Shown here: piece after piece, positions 36,123 to 44,701 of the stretch
Layout: each line of letters starts with the position of its first letter
Position numbering within the stretch: position 1 is the first letter of the stretch
Source: Alkalilacustris brevis
GTDB taxonomy: Bacteria > Pseudomonadota > Alphaproteobacteria > Rhodobacterales > Rhodobacteraceae
Length of the DNA: 64,000 nt
Assembly: GCF_003350345.1 (NCBI RefSeq)
Contig: NZ_QNVJ01000020.1
Location: forward strand, 62,001-126,000
Reading direction: 5' to 3'
Notes under the pieces: generated by a model
Databases searched by the model: none
What the model saw: the letters and a program-made list of their open reading frames with translations, nothing else
Told to the model about the DNA's origin: nothing
Program-made: the position numbers and the translations under genes

Positions 36123-36150
36123 CTGCCCGCCCCTTTGACGGGGCGGGCAG
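36123..36150. terminator. Bidirectional hairpin between convergent genes
   Basis: CTGCCCGCCCC (36123-36133) and GGGGCGGGCAG (36140-36150) form a perfect 11-bp stem with a 6-base loop. It sits in the 40-base gap between the synthase-like gene and pcaF. There is no strong T run on either side, but position and stability fit a shared terminator. Confidence 0.55.
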
Positions 36151-36156
36151 CAGGTA

Positions 36157-37356
36157 TCAAGCGCGTTCCAGCGCGATGGCGATCCCCTGGCCCACGCCGA
36201 TGCACATTGTGGACAGCGCCCGCTTGCCGCCATTGAGCGACAGCTCAAGTGCCGCAGTGCCGGTGATGCGCGCGCCCGACATGCCCAGCGGATGGCCCAG
36301 CGCGATCGCGCCGCCATTGGGGTTCACGCGCGGGTCGTCATCCGCGATACCAAGTTGCCGCAGTGTGGCCACCCCTTGCGCGGCGAAGGCCTCATTGAGT
36401 TCGATCACGTCGAAATCATCCGCCCCCAGGCCCAGCCGGTCCAGCAACTTCTGGCTGGCGGGTGCGGGGCCGATGCCCATGACGCGCGGCGGCACGCCCG
36501 CCGTCGCCCCGCCCAGCACCCGCGCAATGGGTGTGAGCCCGTGTTTCGCGGCAGCCTCGGCGGTCGCCAGGATAAGTGCCGCTGCCCCGTCATTGACGCC
36601 GCTTGCGTTGCCGGCCGTGACCGAACCTTCGGGGAAGATCGGGCGCAGTTTCGCCAGCGCCTCGGCCGAGGTACTGCGGGGGTGTTCGTCGCGCTCGACC
36701 ACCAGCGGATCGCCCTTGCGCTGCGGCACGCTGACAGGGGTGATTTCACGCGCGAGCCGCCCGTTTGCCTGCGCGCTGGCGGCCTTTTGTTGCGACGCGA
36801 GCGCCATGGCGTCCTGTGCCTCGCGCGAGATGCCATAGTCATCGGCCACGTTCTGCCCCGTCTGCGGCATGGAATCGGTGCCATGGGCCTTGTCCATCGC
36901 CGGGTTGACGAAACGCCAGCCGATGGTGGTGTCGAAAATCTCGGCCCGGCGGCTAAATGCGCTGTCGGCCTTGGGCATGACGAAGGGCGCGCGGCTCATG
37001 CTTTCCACGCCGCCGGCAATCATCAGATCGGCCTCGCCGGCCTTGATGGTGCGCGCAGCTGTCAGCACCGCATCCATGCCCGAGCCACACAGCCGGTTGA
37101 TCGTCGTGCCAGTCACGCCTACCGGCAGCCCGGCCAACAGCAAGGACATGCGCGCGACGTTGCGGTTATCCTCGCCCGCCTGATTAGCGCAGCCAAAGAC
37201 GACATCGCCGACCGCCTCCCAGTCGACGCCGGCGTTGCGCGCCATCAGCGCACGCAGCGCCACCGCGCCCAGATCGTCGGGCCGGACCGAGGAAAGCCCG
37301 CCGCCGTAGCGGCCAATGGGCGTGCGGATATAGTCGCAAATGAAAACATCAGTCAT
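36157..37356 (-). CDS. pcaF: Acetyl-CoA acyltransferase, 3-oxoadipyl-CoA thiolase type
   Basis: Cleaves 3-oxoadipyl-CoA with CoA to succinyl-CoA and acetyl-CoA, the last step of the beta-ketoadipate pathway. The 399 residues have the thiolase catalytic set: Cys90 in NRLCGSG, His355 in GHPLG and Cys385 in MCIGVGQG. The N-terminal FICDYIRTPIGRYGGGLS and the GTDSMPQTGQNVADDYGISREAQD stretch resemble PcaF rather than PhaA-type thiolases. It starts 3 bases after the pcaJ stop (translational coupling likely; the ribosome site is weak), giving operon pcaI-pcaJ-pcaF. Confidence 0.9.
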   Translation of the reverse strand: MTDVFICDYIRTPIGRYGGGLSSVRPDDLGAVALRALMARNAGVDWEAVGDVVFGCANQAGEDNRNVARMSLLLAGLPVGVTGTTINRLCGSGMDAVLTAARTIKAGEADLMIAGGVESMSRAPFVMPKADSAFSRRAEIFDTTIGWRFVNPAMDKAHGTDSMPQTGQNVADDYGISREAQDAMALASQQKAASAQANGRLAREITPVSVPQRKGDPLVVERDEHPRSTSAEALAKLRPIFPEGSVTAGNASGVNDGAAALILATAEAAAKHGLTPIARVLGGATAGVPPRVMGIGPAPASQKLLDRLGLGADDFDVIELNEAFAAQGVATLRQLGIADDDPRVNPNGGAIALGHPLGMSGARITGTAALELSLNGGKRALSTMCIGVGQGIAIALERA

Positions 37357-37359
37357 GGC

Positions 37360-38031
37360 TTACAACTCCGGTGCGGTCAGGTCGCCCACAGGGCCGGGCG
37401 TGTGCAGCCTGGCCCCGGTCAGCGATTGCAGATCATCAAGCGAGATCGATGGCAGCTTCTCGCGCAGCACGAAATGGCCGTCCTCGATATCCACCACCGC
37501 AAGGCTGGTATAGACGCGGGTAACGCAGCCCACCCCGGTAAGCGGCAGGGTGCAGCTTTCAACCAGCTTGGGCTCGCCCTTCTTGGTCACATGGTCGGTG
37601 ATGATGGCCACGCGCCGCGCGCCATGCACCAGATCCATCGCGCCACCCACGGCGGGCACGCCCTTGGGCCCGGTGGACCAGTTCGCCAGATCGCCGTTTT
37701 CGGCGACCTGATAAGCCCCCAGGATGGCCACATCCAGATGACCGCCGCGCACCATGGCGAAACTGTCGGCATGGTGAAAGAAGGCGGTGCCGGGCTTGAG
37801 CGTCACGGCCTTCTTGCCGGCGTTGATCAGGTCCCAGTCTTCTTGCCCCGGCTCTGGCGCCTGGCCGAAACCGAGGATCCCGTTCTCGGTGTGAAAGATC
37901 GCCTGCCGACCCGGTGGCTGGAATCTGGCGACCATTTCGGGCAGGCCGATGCCAAGGTTGACGTACGCGCCGTCGGTGATGTCTTGCGCCGCGCGCCACG
38001 CGATCTGGGTGGGGGTGAGTTTCTCGGTCAT
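37360..38031 (-). CDS. pcaJ: 3-oxoadipate CoA-transferase subunit B
   Basis: With PcaI, moves CoA from succinyl-CoA to 3-oxoadipate. The 223 residues have the class I CoA-transferase beta fold with the active-site Glu in HTENGILGFG, the N-terminal DGAYVNLGIGLPEMVARF and a later GGAMDLVHGARRVAIITDH. ATG 38031 overlaps the pcaI stop by four bases (ATGA). Acetoacetate transferases (ScoB) look alike, but the adjacent thiolase and IclR regulator favour the 3-oxoadipate role. Confidence 0.88.
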   Translation of the reverse strand: MTEKLTPTQIAWRAAQDITDGAYVNLGIGLPEMVARFQPPGRQAIFHTENGILGFGQAPEPGQEDWDLINAGKKAVTLKPGTAFFHHADSFAMVRGGHLDVAILGAYQVAENGDLANWSTGPKGVPAVGGAMDLVHGARRVAIITDHVTKKGEPKLVESCTLPLTGVGCVTRVYTSLAVVDIEDGHFVLREKLPSISLDDLQSLTGARLHTPGPVGDLTAPEL

Positions 38032-38762
38032 TCTGCCACCTCCGGATAGACCGCCTTGGCGCGGTTGAGTTCTTCTTCCTGGACGGGTTTGGGCACCTCG
38101 ACCACGCCCTGAACGAAGATGCCCGGGGTGATCACGGCCTCGGGGTCGATCCCGCCCGGCTCCACGATCCTTGACACCTGCACGATGGCACTGGCTGCAG
38201 CCGAGCACATCAGCGGGCCGAAGTTGCGCGCCGCCATGCGATAAGTCAGATTGCCCAGCCTGTCGCCGACATGCGCCTTGACCAGTGCGTAATCGGCCTT
38301 GAGCCAACGCTCCTGCACATAGGGGCGGCCGTCGAATTCCTCGACCTTCTTGCCCTTGGCGAGGTCGGTGCCATAGCTCGATGGCGTATAGAAGGCCGGT
38401 ATGCCCGCGCCGCCGGCGCGGATGCGTTCGGCCAGCGTGCCCTGGGGCACCAGCTCCAGCTCGATCTCGCCGGCCAGGTAGCGTTCGGTGAACACCACCG
38501 GATCGGCCGAGCGCGGGAACGAGCAGATCAGCTTGGTCACCATCCCCTGTTCGATCATCGCGGCCAGCCCCACATGACCGTTGCCGGCGTTGTTGTTCAC
38601 CACTGTCAGGTTGCGCGGGTGGCCAGTGGCAAGGAAACGGTCGATCAGTGCATGGATCAGCTCGATCGGGTTGCCCGAGCCGCCAAACCCGCCGATCATC
38701 ACGGTCATGCCATCCTCGATCCCCGCCACGGCGCTGGCAAGGTCAGGTATTGTCTTGTCCAT
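38028..38762 (-). CDS. pcaI: 3-oxoadipate CoA-transferase subunit A
   Basis: Alpha subunit of the CoA transferase. The 244 residues show the glycine-rich MIGGFGGSGNPIELIHAL near the N-terminus, VNNNAGNGHVGLAAMIEQGMVTKLICSFPRS and LELVPQGTLAERIRAGGAGIPAFYTPSSYGT, the family signatures. ATG 38762 follows AGGAGG. It is first in pcaI-pcaJ-pcaF and divergent from the IclR regulator gene, with operator-like inverted repeats in the 129 bases between. Confidence 0.88.
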   Translation of the reverse strand: MDKTIPDLASAVAGIEDGMTVMIGGFGGSGNPIELIHALIDRFLATGHPRNLTVVNNNAGNGHVGLAAMIEQGMVTKLICSFPRSADPVVFTERYLAGEIELELVPQGTLAERIRAGGAGIPAFYTPSSYGTDLAKGKKVEEFDGRPYVQERWLKADYALVKAHVGDRLGNLTYRMAARNFGPLMCSAAASAIVQVSRIVEPGGIDPEAVITPGIFVQGVVEVPKPVQEEELNRAKAVYPEVAE

Positions 38763-38840
38763 ACTGTCATCCTCCTCTCGGCAAGGTCACTGCCGGGACG
38801 GGAGTCGAATAGAAGGGCGGCGCAATTGCGTCCAGTCACT

Positions 38841-38877
38841 TTGTGCGATAATCTTAATTTGTTCACATAACGCACAA
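38841..38877. promoter_or_regulatory. Inverted-repeat operator between pcaI and the IclR gene
   Basis: TTGTGCG (38841-38847) and CGCACAA (38871-38877) form a 7/7 inverted repeat centred between the divergent starts. Within it, GTGCGATAATCTTAA and GTTCACATAACGCAC each resemble, in opposite orientations, the 15-base PcaR site of Pseudomonas (GTTCGATAATCGCAC, from memory). The arrangement fits an IclR-type activator bound between its own gene and pcaIJF. Part of the IR overlaps the region just upstream of the IclR ATG. Confidence 0.6.
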
Positions 38878-38891
38878 ATCAGCAGGGTGGA

Positions 38892-39650
38892 ATGACCAGC
38901 GAACGCGACATCATGGGCGGGCTGGCCAAGGGGCTGGCGGTGATCGAATGCTTCACCGCCGAGGCGCCTCGGCAGACAATCAGCGAGGTCGCGCAGACCA
39001 CCGGGCTTGACCGCGCCACTGCGCGGCGCTGCCTGCTGACGCTGGCGCATCACGGATACGCCGCGTATGACGGCAAGTTCTTCACCCTCACGCCACGTAT
39101 CCTGCGGCTGGGCACCGCTTGCCTGGCCACCATGCCGCTGCCGCAGGTCGTGCAGCCGCTGCTCGACCGGCTGTCGCAACGGATCGGCGAAAGCACCTCG
39201 GTCTCGATCCTCGACGAGGCCGAGATCGTCTATGTCGCGCGGGCGGCGCAACGGCGGGTGATGTCGATCGCACTGATGCCGGGGTCACGGCTGCCGGCGT
39301 ACTGCACCTCGATGGGGCGCGTACTGCTGGCGGCGCTGCCCGAGGAGGATGTGCGCACCATTCTCGGCCCCAGCCCCCTGCCCGCGCGCACGCCGCGCAC
39401 GATCACGGACCCCGAGGCGGTGATGGCAGAACTGGACCGCGTGCGCGCACAGGGCCATGCGGTGATCGACCAGGAGGTAGAGATCGGCCTGCGTTCGCTT
39501 GCGGTGCCGGTGCTGAACGCGCGCGGGCAGGTGGTTGCCGCGCTCAATGTCGGGCTTGCGGCCGGCGCAGGCCCGGCAGAAGCACTTGCAAGGCGGTTCC
39601 TGCCGGCCCTCAAGGAAATCCGGGCTGAGTTGCAGGGGCTACTCAACTGA
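38892..39650 (+). CDS. IclR-family regulator, PcaR/PcaU-like
   Basis: A 252-residue IclR regulator. The N-terminal winged helix (about 8-65; GLAKGLAVIECFTAEAPRQTISEVAQTTGLDRATARRCLLTL) and the GLRSLAVPVLNARGQVVAALNVG effector-domain signature are clear, and CTSMGRVLLAALP is the usual linker motif. This subgroup (PcaR, PcaU, PobR, CatR types) typically activates 3-oxoadipate pathway genes in response to 3-oxoadipate or protocatechuate. It is divergent from pcaIJF with an inverted repeat between, so regulation of pcaIJF is likely. ATG 38892 follows AGGGTGGA. Confidence 0.88.
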   Translation: MTSERDIMGGLAKGLAVIECFTAEAPRQTISEVAQTTGLDRATARRCLLTLAHHGYAAYDGKFFTLTPRILRLGTACLATMPLPQVVQPLLDRLSQRIGESTSVSILDEAEIVYVARAAQRRVMSIALMPGSRLPAYCTSMGRVLLAALPEEDVRTILGPSPLPARTPRTITDPEAVMAELDRVRAQGHAVIDQEVEIGLRSLAVPVLNARGQVVAALNVGLAAGAGPAEALARRFLPALKEIRAELQGLLN

Positions 39651-39652
39651 AC

Positions 39653-39678
39653 ACCCGCCACGGTTCACAAGGGCGGGT
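39653..39678. terminator. Weak hairpin between convergent IclR and tautomerase-like genes
   Basis: ACCCGCC (39653-39659) and GGCGGGT (39672-39678) form a 7-bp stem with a 12-base loop. There is no T run. It lies just after the IclR stop and before the convergent gene, so it may slow both polymerases, but evidence is slight. Confidence 0.3.
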
Positions 39679-39716
39679 CTCGGGGACGCGGCACCGCAAT
39701 GCAGCGCCCCAAAGCC

Positions 39717-40049
39717 TCACTTGACCGAGACATATTTCTCCGCATCGACAGTCCAGGCCCGCACCGCGACAGGCACACCGGCGGCACCGCCGACAAGATC
39801 GCGCAACTGTTCACCAAGTTCGCTGAGCCGCTCGGGCGTGCGGGCGGGGCGCGGCAGCATGCTGATTTCCACGTTGGCACCCGGCTGATCGGGCAGCGCC
39901 AGCACCGGAACAACCGCAATCTGGCAGGCGGATGGTTCGACTTCGAGCTTGTCGCACATGGCCTCGCGAACCGCCTTGAGGGATTCGGCAATCGCCTCGC
40001 GCCGCTCGGGCATCAGCTTTTCGTCAACGTAGATTTTCAGGTTGGGCAT
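39717..40049 (-). CDS. Tautomerase-like small protein
   Basis: A 110-residue protein starting MPNLKIYVDE. Met removal would expose Pro, the catalytic base of the tautomerase (4-oxalocrotonate tautomerase/MIF) superfamily. The body has a beta-alpha-beta pattern with a helix rich in Glu/Arg (PERREAIAESLKAVREAMCDKL) and ISMLPRPARTPERLSELGEQLRDLV. This length suits a MIF- or CHMI-like protein rather than the 62-residue 4-OT type. Next to aromatic-degradation genes, a role in isomerising an oxo/enol intermediate is plausible. ATG 40049 follows GAAGGTG. Confidence 0.6.
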   Translation of the reverse strand: MPNLKIYVDEKLMPERREAIAESLKAVREAMCDKLEVEPSACQIAVVPVLALPDQPGANVEISMLPRPARTPERLSELGEQLRDLVGGAAGVPVAVRAWTVDAEKYVSVK

Positions 40050-40411
40050 ATCTGCACCTTCGCAAAGTGGGTAAGCATGAAGCCGAAAGGCGCAGGCCGG
40101 GCGGCGCCTGTGAAGCCACGCCTTTCGAACGGATGAACGGAGGTGTTTGACACCGAAAACCTCACCGCTGTCCAGACGCGCGCGCAAGAAAACGCCAATC
40201 CGCACGAAGGCCGCGCCGCGGGTTTCCGGCAACACGGCCAACCGCAATCACATATGGACTGGCTGTGCCGGCACCTGGCACAAGCATTTTTTTCTTTCCC
40301 TGCCCCGTAATGTGGGATGCGCCGCAAGGCCGGTTCTGGCAGAATCGCGCCGGTGCCGGAACGCCACCACACCGCTTGCCCGAAGGGCACCATTCGATCC
40401 ATTGTGAAAAG

Positions 40412-42379
40412 ATGCAGCCAGAATCCCGGTTTCAACCCATGTTCGCCGCAATCGACGCCATCATCTGGGAGGCGGATGCCGACACGCTGGATTTCAGCTT
40501 TGTGGGCGGCAGCGTCGAGGAAATTCTCGGCTACACGCCTGAACAGTGGCTTGGCCAACCCGATTTCTGGGAGTCAAAGCTGCACCCGGAAGATGCCGGC
40601 TGGGTCATCGAAACCTGTGTCAGCGCCAGCCGAAAGCGCGAACCGCACCGGATGACCTATCGCATGGTGGCGGCCGACGGGCGCGCTGTCTGGCTTCAGG
40701 ACAATGTGAAGCTTACGATCCGCGAGGGCCGGGCGATCCTGTCAGGCATCATGATTGATGTCACCGAACTGATCCAGCAGCGCCAACATACGGAAGCACT
40801 GAGCGAACGGAACGCGCATTTTCACAGGCTCTACGATCTTGTCCCCATCGCCATCTGGGAAGAGGACTGGTCATCCGTGACGCAGGCCCTGCGCGACCTG
40901 AAGGCGAAGGGGGTCGCAGATCTGCGTGCGCATATCGCAAGAACACCAGGCTTCATCGACTCGCTGATTGCCGGCATCGAGATACTTTCGATCAACCCGA
41001 CGGCGGTGGACATCTTCAAGGCGCGCGATGCGGCCGAGTTGATCCGCCGTGCGCCCGAAGTGTTCGAGGCGAACAAGCCCGGTTCTGTCTTCCTGACCAC
41101 ACTGGAAGCGATCCTTGAGGGCCGCGCGGGGATCGAAGGCGTGAACCGGATGCGCAGGCTCGATGGCACACCGGTCCATATCATGTATCGTGCCCTGCTG
41201 CCCCGGCTTTATGAACGTGACGCGCGCGTTATCCTTTGCGAAATGGATATCAGCGAGGCCCATACCGCAAACGAGCGCTTCGAACTGGTAACGCGGGCGA
41301 CCTCGGATGTGATCTGGGATTTCGACATCGTCAACGACAGGCTCTGGGCCAGCAAGGAGCTGAAGCAGACCTTCGGCCTGGAACCGGAGGAAATGTATAC
41401 CTCGCTGGAGCATTGGACCGCACGCATCCATCTCGATGACCTGGACCGCGTCATGCGCCATTACGACAGCATCCTGCATGAAGGCGTTGACGACTGGGAG
41501 CAGGAATACCGTTTCAGAAAGGGCGACGGGGCCTATGCAATTGTCCGTGACCAGGGTTTCATCCTGCGCGACGAAAAAGGGGCCGCCACGCGCATGATCG
41601 GCAGCCTTGTCGATATCACCGAACAGCGGCAGCTCAAGGAAAGGCTCATTCAGGCGCAGCGGCTCGAATCGCTGGGCAAGTTCACCGGCGGCATCGCCCA
41701 TGATTTCAACAATCTGCTGACGGTTGTCCTGGGCGGCCTCGACATGCTGGAAGACAGCCTGGGCGACGACCCCGAAAGGCAACGCCATGTCGCATCTGCC
41801 ATGCGCGCGGCCGAGCGGGGCATTCAGTTGATCGACAGGCTTCTGGCCTTCGCCCGCCAGCAACCGCTTGAGCCGCAGACGCTGGACCTGCTGACACAGG
41901 CTCACGAGATCCGGCAGCTTATCGAACATGCCCTTGGCGCACGCTTCGGCATCCAGGTCGAGGTATCCGCCGACCTCTGGCTGTGCCGCGCCGACCCCGC
42001 ACAACTTGAAAACGCGCTGCTCAACCTTTGCATAAACTCGCGCGATGCCATGCCCCGGGGCGGCATGCTGACAATCGGCATGAGAAACGCGCGCATCGCA
42101 GAGGGTGAGGCCCTCGCAGAACAAGGGCTAGCACCGGGCAATTATGTAGCGGTATCGGTTGCCGACACCGGCCACGGCATGGATGAGGCCACCTTGCAGA
42201 AAGCGTTTGAGCCTTTCTTCACCACCAAGGATTTCGGGTTGGGCAGCGGTCTTGGGCTGGCGATGGTGCATGGCTTCGCACAGCAGTCGCACGGGCTGGC
42301 CATGATTGAATCAGCGCCCGGCCAGGGCACCACAGTCGAGCTTTTTCTGCCCGCCATCGCGCAGGCGCAGCGCAGCTGA
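40412..42379 (+). CDS. Orphan PAS-domain sensor histidine kinase
   Basis: A 655-residue soluble histidine kinase. It has three PAS-like regions (about 11-120, 139-285 and 290-405; the first and third are PAS_3-type with W/Y-rich ends such as DVTEL and DITEQ). The DHp helix carries phospho-His430 (LGKFTGGIAHDFNNLL). The ATPase domain has N-box NALLNLCINSRDAMP, DTGHGM, FFTT and GSGLGL. There is no transmembrane segment and no receiver domain, and no response regulator is adjacent, so it is an orphan. It resembles blue-light or redox PAS kinases only in layout; no LOV-type Cys was found. ATG 40412 is chosen, with a weak ribosome site. The 362 bases to the tautomerase-like gene show no gene or clear promoter. 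Confidence 0.85.
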   Translation: MQPESRFQPMFAAIDAIIWEADADTLDFSFVGGSVEEILGYTPEQWLGQPDFWESKLHPEDAGWVIETCVSASRKREPHRMTYRMVAADGRAVWLQDNVKLTIREGRAILSGIMIDVTELIQQRQHTEALSERNAHFHRLYDLVPIAIWEEDWSSVTQALRDLKAKGVADLRAHIARTPGFIDSLIAGIEILSINPTAVDIFKARDAAELIRRAPEVFEANKPGSVFLTTLEAILEGRAGIEGVNRMRRLDGTPVHIMYRALLPRLYERDARVILCEMDISEAHTANERFELVTRATSDVIWDFDIVNDRLWASKELKQTFGLEPEEMYTSLEHWTARIHLDDLDRVMRHYDSILHEGVDDWEQEYRFRKGDGAYAIVRDQGFILRDEKGAATRMIGSLVDITEQRQLKERLIQAQRLESLGKFTGGIAHDFNNLLTVVLGGLDMLEDSLGDDPERQRHVASAMRAAERGIQLIDRLLAFARQQPLEPQTLDLLTQAHEIRQLIEHALGARFGIQVEVSADLWLCRADPAQLENALLNLCINSRDAMPRGGMLTIGMRNARIAEGEALAEQGLAPGNYVAVSVADTGHGMDEATLQKAFEPFFTTKDFGLGSGLGLAMVHGFAQQSHGLAMIESAPGQGTTVELFLPAIAQAQRS

Positions 42380-42597
42380 CAAACAAGCGCTGCGCACAAG
42401 CCGTGCTCCCTTGTCTGCCGTCATCCATCATAACAGGGTGCCGTCTCCGCATCCGCTGCATGATACCCCAGATCGGCACCCCATTTTGGTGGGTATTGGG
42501 CGGGGCATCATGTTCAGCTATGGGTATAATACCTACCCGAAAACGGACGAAAAGTCCATGTTTTCGAGCATTTATGAGCATCTATGTTCGCGGGAAA

Positions 42598-42684
42598 TGG
42601 TGCCCAGGAGAGGACTCGAACCTCCACGCCCATAAGGGCACTAGCACCTGAAGCTAGCGCGTCTACCAGTTCCGCCACCTGGGC
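42598..42684 (-). tRNA. tRNA-Leu (anticodon CAG)
   Basis: On the minus strand the acceptor GCCCAGG pairs with CCTGGGC. The anticodon stem CTAGC/GCTAG encloses loop TTCAGGT with anticodon CAG. There is a long variable arm (TGCCCTTATGGGCGT) typical of class II leucine tRNAs, and the T loop is TTCGAGT. The discriminator A is at 42601 and CCA is encoded (42598-42600). It reads CUG, a very common codon here. The 218 bases between the histidine kinase stop and its 3' end are AT-richer, with a GGTATAATACC palindrome, but carry no gene. Confidence 0.95.
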
Positions 42685-42880
42685 AGGTGTCGTGAGGCGG
42701 CAATTACCTGCGGGTTTCGGGCGTGTCAACGGCCCTTGTGAAGTTTTCCGGCAGAAGTTTCCGCGCTGGCGCGCCGCGGCACGGAATTGCCCGCTCACGC
42801 CGCGATGCGGCGGATTGCGCCTTGTTTGGCTGTGGCTGCAGGGATAATACCAAGGCGATATCAGGCGAAGGGGGCCACCC

Positions 42881-43867
42881 ATGTCGAAACTGGTGACAAT
42901 CTATGGCGGCTCGGGCTTTGTCGGGCGCCATATCGCCCGGCGCATGGCACGCAATGGCTGGCGCGTGCGTGTCGCCGTGCGCCGCCCGAACGAGGCAATT
43001 TTCGTGCGCCCCTATGGGGCGGTCGGCCAGGTGGAGCCGGTGTTCTGCAATATCCGCGACGATGCCTCGGTCAGGGCCGTGATGGAAGGGGCCGATGCAG
43101 TGGTCAATTGCGTGGGCACTTTTGACGCGACCGGCAGGAACAACTTCGAGGCCGTGCAGACCGAGGGCGCCGGGCGCATCGCCCGCATCGCCGCCGAGAT
43201 GGGGGTTGCGCGGATGGTGCATATCTCGGCCATCGGCGCGAGCCATGACTCACGCAGCCGCTATGCCCGTTCCAAGGCCGCGGGCGAGGACGCCGTGCGC
43301 ACCGCCTTCTCCAATGCGGTGATCCTGCGCCCCTCGGTCGTGTTCGGGGTCGAGGACAAGTTCTTCAACCGCTTCGCCGGAATGACCCGGATGGGCCCGT
43401 TTCTGCCGCTGGTTGGCGCCCGGTCACGGTTTCAGCCCGTCTATGTCGATGACGTGGCACACGCGGCCGAGCTGGCCCTGCTGGGGCAAGCCGCGCCGGG
43501 CATATACGAATTGGGCGGCCCCGAGGCAAAGACCTTCCGCGAGTTGATGGAGCAGATGCTGCAGGTCATCCGGCGGCGCCGCGTGATCATCGGCCTGCCG
43601 TTCTGGTTCGGGGCGCTGATGGGCCTGGTTCTGGATTTCGCGCAACGGATCACGCTGGGGCTGTTCACCAACTCCATCCTCACGGCCGACCAGGTAATCA
43701 CCTTGCGCAGCGACAATGTGGTTACTGAAGGCGCGCGCGGATTTGCCGATCTCGGCATCACACCGACGCCGCTCGAAGCCGTGCTGCCCGAATATCTCTG
43801 GCGTTACCGTCCCACCGGCGAGTTCGAGGCGATGCGCGAATCGGCCGGGCACCTTCCCCACGGCTGA
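42881..43867 (+). CDS. NDUFA9-type complex I accessory protein (atypical SDR)
   Basis: A 328-residue NAD(P)-binding Rossmann protein of the atypical short-chain dehydrogenase group that includes mitochondrial complex I subunit NDUFA9. The dinucleotide motif is YGGSGFVGRHIARRMA at the N-terminus. VRPSVVFGVEDKFFNRFAGMTR and FQPVYVDDVAHA are the other family signatures. The Tyr-x3-Lys motif is only partly kept (YARSKAAGE), fitting a structural rather than catalytic role. It lies alone between tRNA-Leu and uppP. With NDUFA12 at 5099 this gives two mitochondrial-type complex I accessory genes in the window. Confidence 0.88.
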   Translation: MSKLVTIYGGSGFVGRHIARRMARNGWRVRVAVRRPNEAIFVRPYGAVGQVEPVFCNIRDDASVRAVMEGADAVVNCVGTFDATGRNNFEAVQTEGAGRIARIAAEMGVARMVHISAIGASHDSRSRYARSKAAGEDAVRTAFSNAVILRPSVVFGVEDKFFNRFAGMTRMGPFLPLVGARSRFQPVYVDDVAHAAELALLGQAAPGIYELGGPEAKTFRELMEQMLQVIRRRRVIIGLPFWFGALMGLVLDFAQRITLGLFTNSILTADQVITLRSDNVVTEGARGFADLGITPTPLEAVLPEYLWRYRPTGEFEAMRESAGHLPHG

Positions 43868-43897
43868 ATCGACCCGCCAACGCCACCCGGGCCGCGC

Positions 43898-44701
43898 TCA
43901 GACATAGGCCACCCACAGCAGCGCCCCGCCCAGCGCCAGGCGATAGATCACGTAAGGCGTGAAGCTGACGGTCTGCAGCAGCTTCATCATGAAGGCCAGC
44001 GCGGCCAACGCGGCGAAGAAAGCCATCACCGCCACAATTGCACCGTCGCGCGCGGCCTGGGCATCCATGCGCAGCAGCACATCGCCCCCCATCAACACCC
44101 CCGAGGCGATGATCGTCGGGATCGACATCAGCATCGAGATCCGCGCCGCATCGTGGCGGGCGTAGCCGAGAAAGCGCGCGCCTGAAATACAGATGCCCGA
44201 GCGCGACGTGCCCGGGACCAGCGCCACCGCCTGCCAGAGCCCGAGAATCCAGGCGTCGCGCAGGCTCCAGTCGGCGGTAACCTTGTGAAAGCGTCCGACC
44301 CGGTCGGTCACATAGAGCACAATGCCGAAAATGATCATCGTCCAGCCGATCAACGCGATCGAGCGCATGGCTTCCATCAACCCGGTCAGCTTGAAGATCA
44401 GCCCGGCGATCATAACCGGCACGGTCGCGATCACGAGGCACAGCGCCAGTCTCGCGCCTGGGCGTTCAAGCCGCCCGCGCAGCATGTCCGGCAGCCCTGT
44501 GAAGGCCGCCGCCACGTCCCGACGGAAATAGAGCGTCACGGCAAACAGCGTGCCGATATGCACTGCCACGTCGATCACCAGCCCCTGATCCTCGAGCGTG
44601 GTAAGCGCCGGCAGAAGAATCAGGTGCCCGGACGAAGAAATCGGCAGAAATTCGGTAATGCCCTGAATGATCGCGATCAGAACAAGGTTGAACAATGTCA
44701 T
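43898..44701 (-). CDS. uppP: Undecaprenyl-diphosphatase
   Basis: An integral membrane phosphatase that recycles undecaprenyl diphosphate to the carrier lipid for peptidoglycan and O-antigen synthesis; also gives bacitracin resistance. The 267 residues have about eight membrane segments and both active-site motifs: QGITEFLPISSSGHLIL near the N-terminus and VPGTSRSG in the middle. Length is standard. It is convergent with the NDUFA9-type gene and divergent from gltD. The 211 bases to gltD hold TTGACT (44851-44856), a possible -35, with no convincing -10. Confidence 0.95.
   Translation of the reverse strand: MTLFNLVLIAIIQGITEFLPISSSGHLILLPALTTLEDQGLVIDVAVHIGTLFAVTLYFRRDVAAAFTGLPDMLRGRLERPGARLALCLVIATVPVMIAGLIFKLTGLMEAMRSIALIGWTMIIFGIVLYVTDRVGRFHKVTADWSLRDAWILGLWQAVALVPGTSRSGICISGARFLGYARHDAARISMLMSIPTIIASGVLMGGDVLLRMDAQAARDGAIVAVMAFFAALAALAFMMKLLQTVSFTPYVIYRLALGGALLWVAYV

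Noticed and set aside
40276-40295. Sigma-54-like TGGCAC followed by a T run upstream of the histidine kinase
   Set aside because: The -12 GC element is missing (TTTTT instead of TTGCA-like), so the match is not convincing.
42380-42597. Integrated element or attachment site next to tRNA-Leu
   Set aside because: The region is AT-richer with a GGTATAATACC palindrome, but there is no integrase and no duplicated tRNA end, so no element is supported.
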